NCBI RefSeq assembly: GCF_000626635.1
Contig: NZ_CP007451.1
Span: 806,001-870,000 of the forward strand
From: Draconibacterium orientale
GTDB taxonomy: Bacteria; Bacteroidota; Bacteroidia; Bacteroidales; Prolixibacteraceae
Length of the DNA stretch: 64,000 nt
Direction: 5' to 3'
The position numbers and the translations under genes were made by a program. The notes under the pieces were generated by a model that had not been told where the DNA came from, ran no database searches, and saw only the letters and a list, made by a program, of their open reading frames with translations. Shown here piece after piece: positions 1-8,616 of this stretch. Numbering within the stretch: the stretch's first letter is position 1; the number at the start of each line of letters is the position of its first letter.

Positions 1-272
1 TTTTACTTGAAAATGGTGATTTCAGTCAAAATTCTTGTCATAAGTACAAAGAGCTTATTTCGATAATTCGTATTAACCACCATAAACATTCATCATTACC
101 GGGAATCATGAACCGAAATGAAAGTTAAACAATGTTCGACAAACTCGCCCTCATTCCCTCTCTTCACGAAAAGAGAGACGATTGTATCGCAGGCACAATT
201 AGTGCGAGTCAATAAATTCCGAAGCATATTTTGCTATTAATTTCCACTTGACTTTCGGAAAAAGTTAAGCCA
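1..272. other. Non-coding flank, no gene seen
   Basis: I see no convincing reading frame here. Two small inverted repeats are visible. CTCTCTT/AAGAGAG (158-164 and 171-177) has a six-base loop. CTTGACTTT/AAAGTTAAG (247-255 and 261-269) lies just past the deoC stop codon. Neither is followed by a T run on the strand that would terminate deoC transcription, so I do not call a terminator. Confidence 0.5.
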
Positions 273-953
273 CTAATAATCGCCGGTTGCTGTGGCACCG
301 TTTAGCACGGCCTCTGTTGAGCCAATACCCAAACGATCGGCGCCTTGCTCCAAAAAGGCAACTGCCGTTTCCCAGTCGCGAATACCACCCGAAGGCTTTA
401 CCTGCATTTTATCGCCAACGGTTTTTACCATTACTTCAATGTATTCAGGCTTCGCTCCGCCGGGGCCAAATCCGGTTGATGTTTTTACAAAGTCGGCACC
501 GGCTTCGTACGATAATTTGCAGGCTTTGGCAATTTGCTCCAGCGTTAAATGACCGCTTTCCTGTATAACTTTTACCAGCACATTGTGTTGGTGCGCCACT
601 TCAACAACGGCTTTAATATCCTCGCGAACATAGTCGTATTCGCCCGATAAAAAGCGGCCGATATTCATTACCATATCAATTTCGTCGGTTCCGTCTTCAA
701 TGGCCTGTTTGGCCTGAAATGCTTTTACCGGTGTTGCATCAGCTCCGTGCGGAAAACTGAGTACGCACGATACTTTTACACCACTGTTGTTCAATAATTC
801 TTTGGCGGCTTTTATATCGCAGGGTTTTACGCACATACTGAAAACCTTATTTTTAATGCACATCTCGGCATTTTCTTTTAAATCGGCCAGTGTTTGTTCA
901 GGTTTTAAAACCGCGTGGTCGATGGTTTGTGCTACTTGTTCTTTTGTGTACAT
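273..953 (-). CDS. deoC: Deoxyribose-phosphate aldolase (DeoC)
   Basis: Cleaves 2-deoxyribose-5-phosphate to glyceraldehyde-3-phosphate and acetaldehyde in deoxynucleoside catabolism; a cytoplasmic class I aldolase. The 226-residue length is normal for the family. Visible signatures are IDHAVLKP near the N-terminus (family DHTLLKP), EIDMVMNIG with Asp93, VKVIQESG, the Schiff-base lysine Lys157 in DFVKTSTGFG, and the second active-site lysine Lys186 in VKPSGGIR. It is last in a tight minus-strand run (subtilase, xseA, xseB, DUF2007 protein, deoC) and starts 3 bp after the DUF2007 gene, so it is probably co-transcribed. Nothing looks broken. The family call is secure from the active-site motifs. 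Confidence 0.95.
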   Translation of the reverse strand: MYTKEQVAQTIDHAVLKPEQTLADLKENAEMCIKNKVFSMCVKPCDIKAAKELLNNSGVKVSCVLSFPHGADATPVKAFQAKQAIEDGTDEIDMVMNIGRFLSGEYDYVREDIKAVVEVAHQHNVLVKVIQESGHLTLEQIAKACKLSYEAGADFVKTSTGFGPGGAKPEYIEVMVKTVGDKMQVKPSGGIRDWETAVAFLEQGADRLGIGSTEAVLNGATATGDY

Positions 954-956
954 ATT

Positions 957-1187
957 CTATTCTTCTGTTAATGCTTTTAATATTTCCTGTGCTTGCGCAA
1001 AATCGGTGTCAACCACAAACAAATCAATGGCCGAAGGAACACCATCTCCATAACCGGCGGCGAGCCCCTGCTTAAATCTGTCTTTTATCAATGCATTGAT
1101 ACCGGCAGCTTCCAATTCCTGTTTTACCCGATTAATGATCACATCATCTCCGGTAATAAGTTTTACAATTTTATCTTGCTGTTCCAT
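957..1187 (-). CDS. DUF2007-type small protein
   Basis: A 76-residue soluble protein with no signal peptide or membrane segment. The pattern (an N-terminal strand, a helix followed by GINALIKD, then GVPSAIDLFVVDTDFAQAQEIL) fits DUF2007, a ferredoxin-like-fold family sometimes labelled putative signal transducing protein. No catalytic residues are evident and the biochemical role is unknown. It lies between xseB (17 bp upstream) and deoC (3 bp downstream), so it belongs to the same transcript. This genomic position says nothing firm about function. The family assignment rests on motif memory only. Confidence 0.75.
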   Translation of the reverse strand: MEQQDKIVKLITGDDVIINRVKQELEAAGINALIKDRFKQGLAAGYGDGVPSAIDLFVVDTDFAQAQEILKALTEE

Positions 1188-1204
1188 AAGGGGATATTTC
1201 GATG

Positions 1205-1405
1205 TTAATCTTCCATTTCTTTTAAAATCTGCTCCACCTGCTCGTTGGTTTTCGTTAATTTTTCTTTGCAGGTTTTAAGTAAAACCGATACGCGTTTTAC
1301 TTTTTCGGCCAGTTCATCCACATCCAGCTCTTCGTTTTCAATTTTTTCCAGAATTTCTTCTATCTCGGCCATTGCCTCGCTGTATGATATTTTTTTTGCT
1401 GCCAT
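1205..1405 (-). CDS. xseB: Exodeoxyribonuclease VII small subunit
   Basis: The small subunit of exonuclease VII, which with XseA degrades single-stranded DNA to oligonucleotides in repair. The 66-residue size and two-helix composition are typical. The core SYSEAMAEIEEILEKIENEE followed by LDVDELAEKVKR matches the XseB family. It begins one base after the xseA stop codon, consistent with translational coupling of the two subunits, whose complex contains several small subunits per large one. Confidence 0.93.
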   Translation of the reverse strand: MAAKKISYSEAMAEIEEILEKIENEELDVDELAEKVKRVSVLLKTCKEKLTKTNEQVEQILKEMED

Positions 1406-1406
1406 T

Positions 1407-2840
1407 CTATTTCTTTTTTATGATTTTACTTTCAACAGTCCCATCGGCAAAACGGGTTTCCAGTTGTTCACCAACCGCCACATCGTTGCTCGATTTAATT
1501 ATTTTTCCGTCTTTCAAAGTTAATGTAAATCCTCGTTTCAATACATTTTCAGGATTTAATAAACGTACTGAATTTTCGTTTATCAGAATGCGATCGCGCT
1601 CTTTTGCCAACAGGTTTTGTACACGTCCCGCTAACAGATCCTGCTGATGGTTTAATTTTGCGTCCGCTTTAAATACCGCCTCACCAACCAGCCGCCTCAG
1701 CATTCGTTGTGTTTTGCCCATATTATTTTTTGCTTCCACAAACCACACCGAAAGGCCGGAATCCAAACTATGTCGCAGCTCTGTTAGTTCGTTTTGTTTT
1801 TTAAACGAAAACCGACTAACATTTTGCTGCAGTTCGTTGCCGCGTTTGCTTAGCTGCCTTTGCCTGTCGTTAATAAAATCGGCAACCGAATATTTTAATC
1901 CTTCGGCTATTCTTTCCAGCTTATCCTGCTGAAATTCGAGCGTTTCGCGGGTTAATTGAACAATGCCGTTTTCCAGTTCGAGCAAACGTTCGTAGTAGCG
2001 TTCCACACCGCTCACAAAAAATTCGGCTACTGCTGTTGGCGTTTTCATGCGGGTGTGCGCCACCAAATCGATTATCGTATCATCTTTTTCGTGTCCAATT
2101 CCGGTAATCACCGGCAACGGAAACTGGGTAATATTCATCGCCAGGTCGTAATCATCGAAACTACTCAAATCGGCCGTTGCTCCACCTCCACGAATTATAG
2201 CTACTGCATCAAAAAAGTCGTCGTGAGCAAAAATCCGTTCCAGCGCATGAATTATCGACGGCACGGTTTCGGCTCCCTGCATATACGCCTCAAACAATTT
2301 GGTGTAGAACTTAAAACCGTATTCGTTGTTTTCCAGCTGGTTCATAAAATCCTGGTAACCGGCAGCCGTTGCCGACGAAATAACAGCGATTTTTTGCGGC
2401 ACCAGCGGCAGTGACAGTTCCTTGTTCATATCAAAAACACCTTCGGCCTTCAAACGATTTATAATCTCTTTTCGCTGCATGGCCATGTCGCCAACCGTGT
2501 AAGTCGGGTCGATGTCTTTAATATTCAAACTCAAGCCATACGCCGAATGATATTCGACCGTTGCCTGAACCAACACTTTTATGCCTTCGGAAAAAAGCTG
2601 CCCGGTACTGGTTTCGAAATACGGTTTTAGCATGCGGTAGGTGTACGACCAGATTGTTGCCCGCGAACGTGCCGTTATGGTGTTGCCTTCTTTTTCAACC
2701 AACTCCAGGTAACAGTGGCCACTTCGGTTGTGCTTTAACTCGCTCACCTCGGCAACTACCCACACCGTTCCCGGAAATGCATCAAGCAAGGCATCTTTAA
2801 TTTTTTGATTCAGTTCCGAAAGGGTAAATTTCTGGTTCAT
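1407..2840 (-). CDS. xseA: Exodeoxyribonuclease VII large subunit
   Basis: The catalytic subunit of exonuclease VII, a cytoplasmic single-strand nuclease. At 477 residues it is of usual length. Residues 1 to about 110 form the OB-fold DNA-binding domain (VWVVAEVSELKHNRSGHCYLEL). The catalytic core carries RGGGATADLSSFDD (217-230), GIGHEKDDTIIDLVAHTR (247-264) and TPTAVAEFF (268-275), all family hallmarks. The C-terminal part is a long coiled-coil region ending in VLKRGFTLTLKDGK and a short beta-rich tail. The start lies 3 bp downstream of the subtilase stop codon, so expression is probably linked to that gene. Confidence 0.96.
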   Translation of the reverse strand: MNQKFTLSELNQKIKDALLDAFPGTVWVVAEVSELKHNRSGHCYLELVEKEGNTITARSRATIWSYTYRMLKPYFETSTGQLFSEGIKVLVQATVEYHSAYGLSLNIKDIDPTYTVGDMAMQRKEIINRLKAEGVFDMNKELSLPLVPQKIAVISSATAAGYQDFMNQLENNEYGFKFYTKLFEAYMQGAETVPSIIHALERIFAHDDFFDAVAIIRGGGATADLSSFDDYDLAMNITQFPLPVITGIGHEKDDTIIDLVAHTRMKTPTAVAEFFVSGVERYYERLLELENGIVQLTRETLEFQQDKLERIAEGLKYSVADFINDRQRQLSKRGNELQQNVSRFSFKKQNELTELRHSLDSGLSVWFVEAKNNMGKTQRMLRRLVGEAVFKADAKLNHQQDLLAGRVQNLLAKERDRILINENSVRLLNPENVLKRGFTLTLKDGKIIKSSNDVAVGEQLETRFADGTVESKIIKKK

Positions 2841-2843
2841 TCT

Positions 2844-4481
2844 TTACCTGATTTTATTGATTTTAAAGGTTTCAACACCATCTTTTGTTTTTACCAGAAG
2901 TAGAAAAATACCCGACTCTGTAGTCTCCAGATTATTTAACGTAACAATGGGGGCAGCCGGGAGTTGCCAGTTGTTTACCATCCGTCCATCCAGCGCGTAA
3001 AGTTTTATATCGAGACGGCCTGCCTGAATATTTGTTGCCGACTTCAACACAATCCGGTCTTTTACAGGATTTGGAAAGATTGTCCAGCTCCTGTTCTCCG
3101 TTGTAATATCTGCCGCTGCCGGGTTCAATAACGAACACGCCACTTGCATATTCGGAACTCCGTAACCTTGCAATGAATCGGGCGAATTATAAAGATGGCC
3201 GCTTTCTTCCAGCGCCGTTTTTATTTCTACAGCTGTTTTTTCAGGGTAGGCCTGCCACAACGATGCCGCCATTCCGGCCAATACCGGCGACGAAAACGAG
3301 GTTCCATTGGCAATTCCCACTGTTCCGTTAGAGCGTTGCAAAGTGGTTGAGTAGCCCATTGCTGACACATTGGGTTTTAAAGCACCATCGACAGCCGGAC
3401 CGGCAGAGGAAAAAAATGCCGGAGAAAAGTTTGCATCTACTGCCGCAACACCTATAACATTCACCCCGTCAGACGGAGCAACAATACGAAACCAGGAATT
3501 ATCCCGCTCGTTGCCGGCACTTGCAAACACCAGCATTCCGCGCGAGGCCGCTATATTCGCGCCCCTTGTTACACGTGTTGTTTTTCCATCCAGGTCGGCA
3601 TAAGTGTGGTTGGTGGAGGCATCATCAAATTCGGTATATCCCAACGACGCATTAATAATATCAACTCCAACACTGTCGGCAAATTCAGCTGCTGCTACCC
3701 AGTTGTCTTCTTCCACTATGTATTCAGAGTCATTTTCTTCGGATCGTAACAACCAATAAGAAGCCTTGGGTGCAGTGCCAATCAATTCTCCGGGAATATT
3801 TCCGCCCATACAGGATAGCACACTCATTCCGTGATAGTTGGTAGAAAAGAAATCATCGCCGGGATTTACAAAATCCTTTGTTCCCAAAATCTGGTTATTC
3901 GCCCACAGGCTGTCGAAAGCGGGGAGCTCATCAACTTTGTAAAAGCCGGCATCCAACACGGCAATTTGTATTCCCTGTCCGCGAAAGTTCTCATTGTGCA
4001 ACACTTGTCCTTCCATCATCCCAATCTGGTGAACGGAAGCACCATAAACAGAAGTATCGATGGGAGCCCGGTCGCTTAGTTGCTCATCAGCGAATTTGTT
4101 GTGGAGGCTTTTTGTGGACATACCGGGTTTCGTTAGCTGAACCTCGCGGATAAAACTCCAGTTACCGAGGCTGTCGGCTAATGTCGCCGAATCGCAGCGA
4201 ACGGTAATACCATTGAGCCATTTTGAGGCATGTACCAATTCCACCTCGAGCGTGAGTACCGAGTCGATATAAGTCTGTTTTACCGGAAGGTCTAATGAAT
4301 CGACAGCAATATTTTGATTGATACGGCGCTGAATAGCCCGCTCTGAAAGATACATTTCAGGATGATCAAGCGAATACTCCGAATTATTTTTATCGGTAAA
4401 ACCGATCCAGAAATAATTCTGCGCATGAATAGCTTGCACCCCCAACCACAGCATGCCAAGGAGTAAAATTATATACCTCAT
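2844..4481 (-). CDS. Secreted subtilisin-like (S8) protease with type IX secretion tail
   Basis: A 545-residue exported serine protease. A signal peptide (1-20, ending AIHAQ) is followed by an inhibitor-like prodomain to about residue 150 and then the S8 catalytic domain. The triad is Asp177 (IAVLDAGF), His217 (NYHGMSV) and Ser395 (NGTSFSSPV), with oxyanion Asn324 (SAGNE). Residues from about 460 form a type IX secretion sorting domain (SWTIFPNPVKDRIVL near its start, ending TFKINKIR). The protein is therefore expected to cross the outer membrane and be anchored or released at the cell surface. It lies immediately upstream of xseA on the same strand with a 3-bp gap, an odd pairing with a DNA-repair gene that probably reflects operon packing only. 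Confidence 0.93.
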   Translation of the reverse strand: MRYIILLLGMLWLGVQAIHAQNYFWIGFTDKNNSEYSLDHPEMYLSERAIQRRINQNIAVDSLDLPVKQTYIDSVLTLEVELVHASKWLNGITVRCDSATLADSLGNWSFIREVQLTKPGMSTKSLHNKFADEQLSDRAPIDTSVYGASVHQIGMMEGQVLHNENFRGQGIQIAVLDAGFYKVDELPAFDSLWANNQILGTKDFVNPGDDFFSTNYHGMSVLSCMGGNIPGELIGTAPKASYWLLRSEENDSEYIVEEDNWVAAAEFADSVGVDIINASLGYTEFDDASTNHTYADLDGKTTRVTRGANIAASRGMLVFASAGNERDNSWFRIVAPSDGVNVIGVAAVDANFSPAFFSSAGPAVDGALKPNVSAMGYSTTLQRSNGTVGIANGTSFSSPVLAGMAASLWQAYPEKTAVEIKTALEESGHLYNSPDSLQGYGVPNMQVACSLLNPAAADITTENRSWTIFPNPVKDRIVLKSATNIQAGRLDIKLYALDGRMVNNWQLPAAPIVTLNNLETTESGIFLLLVKTKDGVETFKINKIR

Positions 4482-4558
4482 TCTAATTAAATGTTCAATA
4501 CCTATTAAACGTCCAAGTTAATGAATAAATAGCTTTTTACCTTGAACGGCAATCAGTT

Positions 4559-5347
4559 TTATCGCTGTCGTTGATCACGCATCATATATTCCGACGGGTC
4601 TTGTAAAAACTTTTCAGGATCGGGAATAGTGCCTTTGTTTTTTTCCAGGGCTTTCATTTTTAGGTTATCAAAACTGTCGCGAACAGCCGGATTCAGGATT
4701 TGTCCGTTATCGTAATAAAGTGTGTACTGCAGGTTGCCCTCTTTATCGAAGTACTTCCACTCGCCGTGGCGCAGGTTATTCCGGTATTCGGCAACCATTT
4801 CCTGGCGGCCGTTTTCATAACTTACCAAAAACAAACCATGCCGCATTCCCTGTTTCATTTTGCACTGCATGTAGGGTTCGCCGCTTTTATAAAAAATCTG
4901 GTAATCGCCGTCTTCCTTTTCGTTTACCCATTCTTTTTCTTCCATCACTTCGCCGGTATCGTAATACTGATGCGATTTACCGTTTTTCACCCCAAGCTTA
5001 TATTCTTCGTCGGCAGTAAGCTGCCCATTCTTGTAAATTTTCCAAACACCTTCCTTCTGCTGATTTACATAATTTCCTTCGGCCACTTTTTTGCGCCAAA
5101 CATCAAAAAGTTGCGTGTAGGCCGTGTCGCCTTTATACTCGATAATTGCTTTAACTTGCCCGCCCGGATGGTAGCGTTTCCACTCTCCTACCGGTTTGTC
5201 ATCTTTAAAATATCCTTCGTAAAGCAAACGCCCGTTGTCCTGTTTTTTTTGCCAAAGCCCCTGGCGCAAACCATTGGCATCGGTTTGGTTGGTTTGTGCA
5301 AAAACCAACGTAGGAAGGAAGATGAGTAAAGCAAGCAAATATCTCAT
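4559..5347 (-). CDS. Exported MORN-2 repeat protein (YwqK-like)
   Basis: A 262-residue protein with a signal peptide (1-17, LIFLPTLVFAQT) and about six degenerate repeats of the MORN_2 type, such as GLWQKKQDNGRLLYEGYFKD, GVWKIYKNGQL, GDYQIFYKSGEPY and GEWKYFDKEGNLQYTLYYDNG. Such repeats form beta-hairpin ladders. Automated annotation often calls them YwqK-family antitoxin, but nothing here supports a toxin-antitoxin role: the protein is exported and has no toxin partner. It lies 77 bp upstream of the subtilase gene on the same strand. A periplasmic or surface binding role is possible but unproven. Confidence 0.82.
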   Translation of the reverse strand: MRYLLALLIFLPTLVFAQTNQTDANGLRQGLWQKKQDNGRLLYEGYFKDDKPVGEWKRYHPGGQVKAIIEYKGDTAYTQLFDVWRKKVAEGNYVNQQKEGVWKIYKNGQLTADEEYKLGVKNGKSHQYYDTGEVMEEKEWVNEKEDGDYQIFYKSGEPYMQCKMKQGMRHGLFLVSYENGRQEMVAEYRNNLRHGEWKYFDKEGNLQYTLYYDNGQILNPAVRDSFDNLKMKALEKNKGTIPDPEKFLQDPSEYMMRDQRQR

Positions 5348-5399
5348 AACACACTATTTTAGGTAGAACGCGAAATTAGGGATTTATTTCAGTTGGCAT

Positions 5400-5432
5400 A
5401 AAAAAAGCTTTCCATCAATCGATGAAAAGCCT
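5400..5432 (-). terminator. Intrinsic terminator after the small Tat-signal gene
   Basis: Read on the minus strand, a stem of about 12 bp (AGGCTTTTCATC pairing with GATGGAAAGCTT, two G-U pairs) with a GATT loop is followed by a run of T. It lies 26 bp past the stop codon of the 5458-5820 gene and separates it from the MORN gene. Confidence 0.8.
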
Positions 5433-5457
5433 GTAATTATCAAATTGCAATGTGTCT

Positions 5458-5820
5458 TTAATAAATTTCTTTGGTCATTCGCTCGGTAGCGATCATGTAG
5501 TAACGTGCAAAGTTATCGTCTTTCATAAAAACGTTAAGTTGCTCGCGCCAGCCTTCTGCCTCTTCTGAAAGTTCGGCAATACGTCGACCGGCTTCTTTAT
5601 CGTTTGGATCGGCACGAAATGTTTTAATCACCGGAATAAATTCATCCATCCAGTCTTCGTAGCGGTCCATCAATTTTTGCTGATCGGCTTCCAACGGAAA
5701 TTCAGCCTTATCGTTTAATACTTTGGCCGAGAGTTTTTCTCCTGCCACAAGGCTGGCTCCAAGTGTTAAGCCCAATTTAGTCAGAAAGCTTCTTCTGGTT
5801 TCTTCGTATTCGTTGCTCAT
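5458..5820 (-). CDS. Small exported protein with twin-arginine signal
   Basis: A 120-residue protein whose N-terminus (EETRRSFLTKLGLTLGASLV) is a twin-arginine translocation signal: RRSFL followed by a hydrophobic stretch. The mature part, about 85 residues, is charged and predicted helical (LMDRYEDWMDEFIPVIKTFR, then AGRRIAELSEEAEGWREQL) and has no recognised domain or metal motif. Tat signals usually mark proteins that fold before export or partner with a cofactor enzyme. No oxidoreductase is next to it, so the role is unknown. It has its own terminator and is probably monocistronic. Confidence 0.7.
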   Translation of the reverse strand: MSNEYEETRRSFLTKLGLTLGASLVAGEKLSAKVLNDKAEFPLEADQQKLMDRYEDWMDEFIPVIKTFRADPNDKEAGRRIAELSEEAEGWREQLNVFMKDDNFARYYMIATERMTKEIY

Positions 5821-6232
5821 TTCTGTGTTTTTTTAATCCACATTTCAGAAACACAATTTCGTTGGGAATGTTTACAGAACAAAGAAAAATCCTTCTTCAT
5901 CATCCGATTTTAAGAAATTGAATTCATTTTCTTACATCTCAAACCTTCTTCCACAAAACATACAACACTTATTCAATGCTAGTTACACAACACAAAACCA
6001 ACACCATCCAAATCCAATTCTTCTCTCTGACTTCAGCAATTGATTATCTCGATCAAAAAACTAATTTTTAATTTTATTTTCTTTGAAATATCATCTTTTT
6101 AATTTTTTTAATATGTTTTCTTTGCAGAAAGATACTGCATCAGAATAAATCAGAAAGCGGGTATCAAACAACAAATCACAAAGCTGATAAAACAGCAATG
6201 CTTGTAACAAAAACAAAAGAAAACATATTAAA
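5821..6232. other. Divergent intergenic region
   Basis: A 412-bp gap between the minus-strand Tat-signal gene and the plus-strand nucleotidyltransferase gene. It is very AT-rich from about 6050 to 6200 and should hold promoters for both directions. TTTG occurs at 6082-6085 and TATGTTTT at 6112-6119, but the spacing is too long for a convincing Bacteroidota promoter, so I do not call one. No small ORF or strong hairpin was seen. Confidence 0.4.
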
Positions 6233-7129
6233 ATGAAACCTACATTGTTAGTATTAGCGGCCGGAATGGGAAGCCGCTACGGAGGATTAAAACAGATGGA
6301 TCCGATTGGTCCATCGAACGAAACGATTATCGACTACTCGATTTACGATGCCATTGAGGCCGGATTTGGCAAAATAGTATTTGTTATTCGGGAAAGTTTT
6401 GCGCAGGAATTTAAAGCACTTTTTAACGCAAAAATCGCGGGCCGGATTGAAACAAAGTATGTAACACAGGAGATTGATAAAGTTCCGCAGAATTCTAAAT
6501 ACAATCCGGAAAGAGAAAAACCCTGGGGAACAGGACACGCCATTTTAATGGCAAAAGACTGCATAAACGAACCATTTGCAGTAATTAACGCCGACGATTA
6601 TTACGGTGCGGGTGCATTTAAAACGATGGCCGATTTTCTGGCAACTGAAGCTACCGACAAGCAAAACTGCATGATTGGCTACGAACTGGAAAACACAATT
6701 TCAGAAAATGGCTACGTCTCAAGAGGCGTTTGTTCCATTGATGAAAACGGTTTCCTGCAAGAGGTAAACGAACGCACACACATTGAGCAAACCAAAGAAG
6801 GCATCGCCTACAAAGAAAATGACCAGTGGATTTCTCTCGCTCCTGATGCAGCTGTATCGATGAATTTTTGGGGCTTTACACCACAACTGTTCGGTCGTTT
6901 GGAAACGCAGTTTACCACCTTCCTGGAAGAAAAAGGCCAGGAACTAAAATCGGAGTTCTACATACCATTTGTAGTTTCAGAAATTATTAAGAACGAAACT
7001 ACGCAGTTTAAAGTGCTGAAGTCGGATGCGCAATGGTTTGGTGTTACTTACAGCGAAGACAAAGCGAAAGCGGTAGAAGCTATAAACAGCCTGATCGACC
7101 AGAATGTGTACCCGTCCAAACTCTGGTAA
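6233..7129 (+). CDS. Sugar-phosphate nucleotidyltransferase
   Basis: A 298-residue cytoplasmic nucleotidyltransferase. The nucleotide-binding loop LAAGMGSRYGG (8-18), GTGHA (99-103) and NADDYYG with metal-binding Asp121/Asp122 are clear. These enzymes make NDP-sugars from a sugar-1-phosphate and an NTP. It lacks the left-handed beta-helix acetyltransferase domain of GlmU, so it would only activate the sugar. The next two genes on the strand are a phosphohexosamine mutase and a sugar kinase, pointing to activation of salvaged hexosamines or N-acetylhexosamines. The exact sugar and nucleotide cannot be read from sequence. A weak hairpin lies between this gene and the mutase. Confidence 0.85.
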   Translation: MKPTLLVLAAGMGSRYGGLKQMDPIGPSNETIIDYSIYDAIEAGFGKIVFVIRESFAQEFKALFNAKIAGRIETKYVTQEIDKVPQNSKYNPEREKPWGTGHAILMAKDCINEPFAVINADDYYGAGAFKTMADFLATEATDKQNCMIGYELENTISENGYVSRGVCSIDENGFLQEVNERTHIEQTKEGIAYKENDQWISLAPDAAVSMNFWGFTPQLFGRLETQFTTFLEEKGQELKSEFYIPFVVSEIIKNETTQFKVLKSDAQWFGVTYSEDKAKAVEAINSLIDQNVYPSKLW

Positions 7130-7169
7130 AACAAAAGTTTACCAATAAATTAAGATAGTAATACCATCG

Positions 7170-7200
7170 AAAAAGCATTGAACGAAACCTTTTGCTTTTT
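7170..7200 (+). terminator. Weak hairpin between nucleotidyltransferase and mutase genes
   Basis: AAAAAGCA (7170-7177) and TGCTTTTT (7193-7200) form a perfect 8-bp stem ending in five T. It is AU-rich and weak, so it may be a leaky terminator or an mRNA-processing hairpin inside the operon rather than a true operon end. Confidence 0.35.
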
Positions 7201-7238
7201 ACGATAGTGAATTAAAAACAAAGCGACAGACAAATAAG

Positions 7239-8615
7239 ATGGCACTAATAAGCTCAATATCAGGAATCCGCGGAACAATTGGCGGACAACCCGGAGAGTC
7301 GCTCTCTCCTTTTGATATTTTAAAATTTACAGGTGCGTATGGAACCTGGATAAAACAATCGGCAGAAAAACCAACCGTAGTTATTGGTCGCGATGCGCGC
7401 GTGTCGGGACCAATGATTCTGAATTTAATTGTGGGAACGCTGAACAGCCTCGGAATCGATGTAATTGATTTGGGACTGGCAACAACCCCAACCGTGGAAA
7501 TTGCCATCCCAATGGAAAAGGCAGATGGCGGAATTATCATCACTGCCAGCCACAACCCCGGCAACTGGAATGCGCTAAAATTACTGAACCACAAAGGCGA
7601 GTTTATTTCGCAGGCCGATGGCGAAGAAATCCTGAAACAGGCGCAAAAAGCCACTTTCGATTTTGTGGAAGCACAACAAATTGGCACCTACAAAACAAAC
7701 GAAACGTATATCGACAAGCACATCGAAAGCATTCTGAACCTGCCACTGGTAGATAAAGAAGCAATAAAAGAGGCACAGCTAAAAGTAGCTGTTGATAGTG
7801 TAAATTCGGTTGGCAATCCATCAATCCCGAAATTGCTAAAAGCCTTGGCTGTTGCGGAAGTAGTAGAAATATTTGCCGAGCCTCATGGCCGCTTTTCCAG
7901 GGTTGCCGAGCCGCTTGAAGAAAACTTAACCGAATTGTGCAAAACCGTAAGCGAAAACAATCTGGACCTGGCAATTGCGGTCGATCCCGATGTGGACCGG
8001 CTGGCACTGGTTGACGAAAACGGAAAAGCCTTTGGCGAAGAATATACTTTAGTATCGATATCGGATTATATTTTATCGCACACACCCGGTAGCATTGCTG
8101 CCAACCTTTCGTCAACCAACGCTTTAAAAGACATTGCCAAAAAACACGATGTTCAGTTTTACGAGTCGGCAGTTGGCGAAGTAAATGTTGTGGAGCAAAT
8201 GAAAAAAGTAAATGCGGTTATTGGTGGCGAAGGAAACGGAGGTGTGATTTATCCCGAGCTTCATTATGGGCGCGATGCTTTGGTGGGAATTGCATTGTTT
8301 CTTACCCAACTGGCAAAGTCGAAAAAAAGTGCATCAGCAATCAGAGCGCAATACCCGAACTACGAAATGTTGAAAGACAAAATTGAGTTTGATGCGCAAG
8401 TTGATTTAAACCAATTATTGCAAGACGTAAAAGCATCATTCCCTGATTGCAAAACCAACGAAATTGACGGCTTAAAACTCTATTTCGAAGATGGTTGGGC
8501 ACACATGCGCAAATCGAACACCGAGCCAATTGTAAGGATTTACATCGAAAGCACATCGATTGACAGGGCTAAAGAGATAAATACCAAAATTCGTTCAATC
8601 ACTAAAACCAATTAA
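7239..8615 (+). CDS. glmM: Phosphoglucosamine mutase-like phosphohexomutase
   Basis: A 458-residue alpha-D-phosphohexomutase that interconverts hexosamine-6- and -1-phosphates. The phosphoserine loop is ITASHNPGNW with Ser104. The Mg-binding loop is DPDVDR (249-254), the sugar-specificity loop GGEGNGGV (329-336) and the C-terminal phosphate loop RKSNTEP (424-430). All four domains are present and length is normal. The GEGNGG loop is shared by GlmM-type enzymes. It ends one base before the kinase gene, suggesting translational coupling. The 110-bp gap to the upstream nucleotidyltransferase contains only a weak hairpin, so the three genes are probably one operon. It may serve salvage rather than being the sole biosynthetic GlmM. 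Confidence 0.88.
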   Translation: MALISSISGIRGTIGGQPGESLSPFDILKFTGAYGTWIKQSAEKPTVVIGRDARVSGPMILNLIVGTLNSLGIDVIDLGLATTPTVEIAIPMEKADGGIIITASHNPGNWNALKLLNHKGEFISQADGEEILKQAQKATFDFVEAQQIGTYKTNETYIDKHIESILNLPLVDKEAIKEAQLKVAVDSVNSVGNPSIPKLLKALAVAEVVEIFAEPHGRFSRVAEPLEENLTELCKTVSENNLDLAIAVDPDVDRLALVDENGKAFGEEYTLVSISDYILSHTPGSIAANLSSTNALKDIAKKHDVQFYESAVGEVNVVEQMKKVNAVIGGEGNGGVIYPELHYGRDALVGIALFLTQLAKSKKSASAIRAQYPNYEMLKDKIEFDAQVDLNQLLQDVKASFPDCKTNEIDGLKLYFEDGWAHMRKSNTEPIVRIYIESTSIDRAKEINTKIRSITKTN

Positions 8616-8616
8616 T

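Noticed and set aside
158..177. Hairpin CTCTCTT/AAGAGAG as a terminator for deoC
   Set aside because: No T run on the minus strand and it lies about 100 bp from the stop codon.
1956..2414. 152-codon plus-strand frame opposite xseA
   Set aside because: Lies wholly opposite the conserved catalytic core of XseA and has no domain of its own.
4700..5329. 209-codon plus-strand frame opposite the MORN-repeat gene
   Set aside because: An artefact of the repetitive opposite strand; the minus-strand protein has a signal peptide and clear repeats.
4559..5347. YwqK antitoxin role for the MORN-repeat protein
   Set aside because: Exported, no adjacent toxin gene; the name comes from repeat similarity only.
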